The position numbers and the translations under genes were made by a program. A stretch of 64,000 bases of DNA from Druceiella hillmani (lineage: Eukaryota; Arthropoda; Insecta; Lepidoptera; Hepialidae): the NCBI GenBank assembly GCA_039881145.1, contig JAYKKI010000075.1, positions 537,001 to 601,000 of the forward strand. Direction: 5' to 3'. The notes beneath the pieces are model-generated. The model saw only the letters and a list, made by a program, of their open reading frames with translations. It had not been told where the DNA came from and searched no databases. Each line of letters opens with the position of its first letter. The first letter of the stretch is position 1. Positions 60,131 to 64,000 of the stretch are shown in pieces.

Positions 60131-61789
60131 AAGAAATAGTGAAAATTAATACTAAAATTCCGAGGTCTTTTCGAGAATTTATCTTAATACTTAACAATTT
60201 ATCTTAATAATTCTCGATTGGTGAGTCAACAATTGGCAACAGCCTTTCAAATAAAAATATATGAAAAAATTTTGTAGTTATACAGGTATCCAGGTCCTTA
60301 AATTTATTTTTGTATATTTTAGGAAGTTTTGAGTATAAAATGAAATCGTAATTCCATGAAAATTTCCAACATACAATTGAATCAACGTTACGTGAAATGA
60401 AACTAAGATTATCATCATATAGTTATAAACGTAATTCATACATAGGTTCGATAAGGAATCTCTTTTACGACTAGCTATAAAAAATAAGCCATTTGTCATA
60501 CCTGCTCAAATTCACAAGTTTATCGTTTTAAATAAAATTATAACAACACTAAGTACATTCCATTTTGTTACGACGTCGACTTGATTCTACTGTACTTGTT
60601 GAAGTAGGTAATAAATTTTACGGGCATCATTACACCTTTCACGCATTAAGAGTTACGTTGCCCTGTTGAATATGTAATAAGTACTAGCATTTGAACAAAG
60701 AAAATCGTTCTCAACATTGCTTAGGGCAATAAAATATTCTATGGTAACTCACAATAAATTACGAAATTACGTAAAGCTATTATTTATTTAGAAAAAATTA
60801 TTAAGGTGGATATTTTGTTATTCTGATAGTCAAAAATCGAAAAGCCAAGTTTTGAAAAAGCGACGTTTTAAAGAAAGGAGTGCTTCTAAGGAAAAAAATA
60901 TAAATTATTATTCAATAACTGATATACATCTGTGATTTTCAAGTTACATATTAAGTTAAGAAAATAATAACTTATCATGCATCTTTGCATGCAGTACATA
61001 ATTAATTTCAATCCTGAGGCTACACACTTCTAATAAAAGTTTATTCCTATATGTTTTTACCTACAGATGGTTGGAATATTTTCTCTAAAATCAATTAGTT
61101 ACGTGGTCTTTCATTTCATCAGTATACTTATTTCCGATTGCCGGAAGTTTTCATGCTTTTCTTACAGACCGCTTAAGAAATAATATATTTTTCCTGGTGT
61201 ACCTTCTCTGTTTAATTGCTGGCCAGCTTTTATTCAATATTAAGTTATTTACATATAATTTATAAATTAAACTTGACTATTAATTTAATTATTAAAAATT
61301 ACCAATGAACCTCGATGGAACTTAAAGTAATTTAATCTGACTGTATTTCTAATATATTACTACTGATCCATGTTTTTGGATTTAAAGCCAACTCGAATGG
61401 GACGTTTATGTGCTGTACTTGAATTTGCGAGAGAGAAAGAGCGAAACATCGATACTTTAAACCGAATTTATTATAATCTGAATAAAAAGCCTCTCAAATG
61501 CAGAATGTTGCCACTGTTTTTTACACATTTCAGTGCGTTTCTCGTCCTAAAGAGTCTAGAATTGAAAAACCCTTTCTACACATTGCAGAATACTTATCGA
61601 CACATGCTGACTCAATCAACAGATCCTAGAAACTACTTGTGATCAAAAGACTCATTTAAACGACCCCATATACGATAAATCTACTTTTTACCATTAAAGA
61701 TTTCTGATGACCACTTTCCGAGTCCATCGTGAGAACTTATTTTCTATAATTTTTAATTTTTTCATAATTAGAGCCTTTTCTAATTAAAG
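60131..61789. other. Non-coding; one 90-codon frame
   Basis: The plus-strand frame 61370-61642 (MFLDLKPTRMGRLC...) has a fairly ordinary composition but no recognisable motif. It may lie opposite the 3' part of the LINE fossil at 61790-62485. The rest is featureless. Confidence 0.35.
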
Positions 61790-62485
61790 TTGTATTAACT
61801 ACCAGTATTGAAAATGCCAGTTTCTTCATGAGCACAATCACTGTTATGATTTAGGTAAACTAGGAAAAGTGAGGGACCTACAGCACCGATCCTTGCACCA
61901 TCCGGAATACAGTTCAGATTAAGACTCTTTAAAATCTACCATTTGCTATGTTTCTGACAAATATGATTTGATAAGATCAAGTTCCCTTTCTTTTATATCA
62001 TATTATTCCAAGTTGTCGAATATTATACTGTGAGCCACGCAATCTAACGGTTTTAATAAATGGCAAAATAAACCTGAATATATCCGTGATTTACCCAACG
62101 CTAATAAAATGATTGCAATAACTGCAGCAAATTAATCTATTGCTGTTTTTGCCATTTGGGAACCAAATTGGTTGCATTTGATAATGCAGTTTTTAGTAAT
62201 ATATGAGTCTCATCACCGTAAAAATACTACTGAATATCAGCAAAATAGAGAAAGAACGATTATTTTTAATGTCACCCGTTAAACCCTTTTTAAAGAGTGG
62301 TGTTACCTTCGCTAACTTTGTGCGATTCGGGAACGAGTCAATGCGCACACAAGCATTGCAAGCAAACTTTAAAGGAGTGCTTAACACAAATCTCAATTCC
62401 TTTATTAGTTTAGGGGATACATGCCATAGATCAACCAAGAATTTCGGTTTCGTATTTTCAAATACATCATTTATTTGATCAATGG
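61790..62485 (-). pseudogene. CR1/Jockey-group LINE RT fossil
   Basis: The minus-strand 81-codon frame (62438-62193) reads VDLWHVSPKLIKELRFVLST, then RTKLAKVTPLFKKGLTGDIKNNRS. This is the conserved RT entry: S.KLIK, PL....N, FP..LK.AKV.PLFKKGD...NYRPIS. Lower down, mixed frames give DLIKSY.., VDFK, PDGARIGAVGPSLFLVYLNH, where GVPQGSVLGPLLFLVYIND is expected. The order, strand and spacing fit one 5'-truncated element with several frameshifts. It is distinct from the RTE-like copy at 60 kb, because both contain the RT core. Confidence 0.8.
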
Positions 62486-62801
62486 TAAATTGTAAATTCG
62501 TTCAAAATTTATTTATATTCGTAATTAAATATGACATGAGCAATTTTGGCTGACTTTATATTTATACGCGTAAACAGAGTTAATCAAGGAAAATGTACTC
62601 CTCGCCATTGAGGAGTTTCTCACACCAGCTACTTGCTCCATCATTAGCATTTTATAATCAATATACTCGTTAAGGTTTCAGCTTTATTATCAAACCTTGA
62701 CCAGCATTTATAACTAAAGTACTCGGTATAATTAATAAAAAAACTTGGTATAAATTTCTCAAAGGGGCTTTGTAATTTCATCAATTAAGGAGTTCCTTAG
62801 A

Positions 62802-62802
<1 letters not shown>

Positions 62803-62874
<72 letters not shown>

Positions 62875-62884
62875 TATATATATG
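62803..62884. repeat. (TA)n microsatellite
   Basis: Nearly uninterrupted TA tract. Confidence 0.95.
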
Positions 62885-64000
62885 ATCTATTTTTAGATTC
62901 TGACAACAATTAGACTGTTTAACAATTTAGAAATGTCATATTATTTAGAGTAGATATCATCAGAGAAATCCCTTAACTGACGTAGGAGTTCAAACTACAG
63001 ATTTATACATATTCCTTCGCTGATTATAAGTTTGTGTACCTATAAATCCGGTTAAGAAAACTTCTATAAGCTAACAACATACAGTAATGGGAGAAAGTAC
63101 TGTTTTTTTTATATTGCGTAGTATTTTTATTAATATTACATTTAAATTGAAAAATAATATATTATTTCCTGTAAAATTGGACCACCACTTTCTGCAATTG
63201 TACCAAATGTTAACCAGTCTCTATGATGATGAAACCAAGACCATTACTCCTGATATATATGTACATAGAAAGAATGATGTCCATGATTCCATCAAATGAA
63301 TGCAATAAATCATAACTCCATTGCAAAAAAGTCGTTATAATAATGAGTCCAAGATCATGACTCTTATAAGGAAATGTAAACAATGATATGGTTGGAATAC
63401 CTTTTAATACTAATAAAAATAATTTTGTTGAACTATATATAATAAAAATAAAATTTTTCTTGAATATACGACATCCTAAAGATATTTTTATGATCAAGAA
63501 ACCTTTAATTTATAATATTAATTTTTTGAAAACAAAACTTAATATCCAGCAATTTATTTGAATAATTTAATGTAAAGGTACCAATGGACAACATACAAAA
63601 ATTGTATGGTTATACTTATTCAACAGAATTATGTTTATCTTAGTTATTGTTATTTTTGTCGTGAAAATACAATTTAAAAAATTGCGTTTTGACTTTTGCG
63701 ATAAAACACAACATCAACTCTTGTGTCATCATCCTTGCTACTGTTGATATTTAGGAAATTAACATTTGTCATGTCACTATTTGAAAATAAACAAAATAAA
63801 ATGCGCTTCAACCACAGAATAAGAACTTGTAATAACGTGCTTCAAAGGCTAGATCAAGTGTTTTTAACTACTTATGCTAATACAAAATTAAAATGAAAGT
63901 TGCTCAAAGCTGCAGAGTAATTCCTATAATAATTTTTCCCATAAAACCCTAAAACAATCATTCAGAGTTTTGAAAATCACAATTTATGTTAAAAATTACG
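62885..64000. other. Non-coding, nothing recognised
   Basis: Frames at 63087-63299 (+) and 63497-63210 (-) show no coding-like pattern. Confidence 0.4.

Overview
The window is eukaryotic, very AT-rich and gene-poor. There are no operons, no long open reading frames (the longest is 127 codons) and no complete gene. Decayed Jockey/CR1-like and RTE-like LINEs, a Helitron helicase remnant, many short inverted-repeat elements and about eighteen long (TA)n tracts suggest an arthropod, most likely an insect. That assignment is inference: no species-specific gene was recognised.

Layout. 0-6 kb: an extremely AT-rich block, a paired palindrome, (TA)n tracts and a roughly 0.94 kb element bounded by perfect 17-bp inverted repeats. 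6-12 kb: a LINE linker fossil, a dispersed repeat whose second copy lies near 54.6 kb, a LINE reverse-transcriptase (RT) fossil at 10.8-11.1 kb and an interspersed repeat at 11.4-11.7 kb. 12-29 kb: small foldback elements, several perfect hairpins, a LINE C-terminal fossil at 17 kb, a CA-rich island at 21 kb and an unrecognised frameshifted coding remnant at 24.1-24.65 kb. 29-39 kb: dense (TA)n tracts, a diverged tandem duplication of a membrane-protein-like gene remnant (30.0-31.1 and 32.7-33.9 kb), and more foldback elements. 39-42 kb: Helitron remnant, LINE C-terminal fossil, inverted-repeat element. 46 kb: a tRNA-like SINE head. 50-54 kb: the best evidence for resident host genes. 51.4-52.6 kb: a long Jockey-type fossil. 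59.7-60.1 and 61.8-62.5 kb: RTE-like and CR1/Jockey-like RT fossils.

Host genes. Two minus-strand genes are suggested only by exon-like segments. One would end near 53.7 kb (an 80-nt exon with a textbook acceptor). Another would start at 50.28 kb: a 70-nt first coding exon with a perfect GTGAGT donor in a GC-richer 5' region, followed by a phase-compatible 42-nt exon at 37.4 kb after a roughly 12.8 kb intron. Neither protein is recognised, and transcript data would be needed to confirm them.

Most of the remaining sequence is AT-rich intergenic or intronic DNA in which I see nothing specific. I found no sign of a novel multi-gene system. The most interesting items are the putative micro-exon gene, the 24 kb coding remnant, the tandem duplication that dates a microsatellite birth, and the set of near-perfect hairpins and foldback elements.
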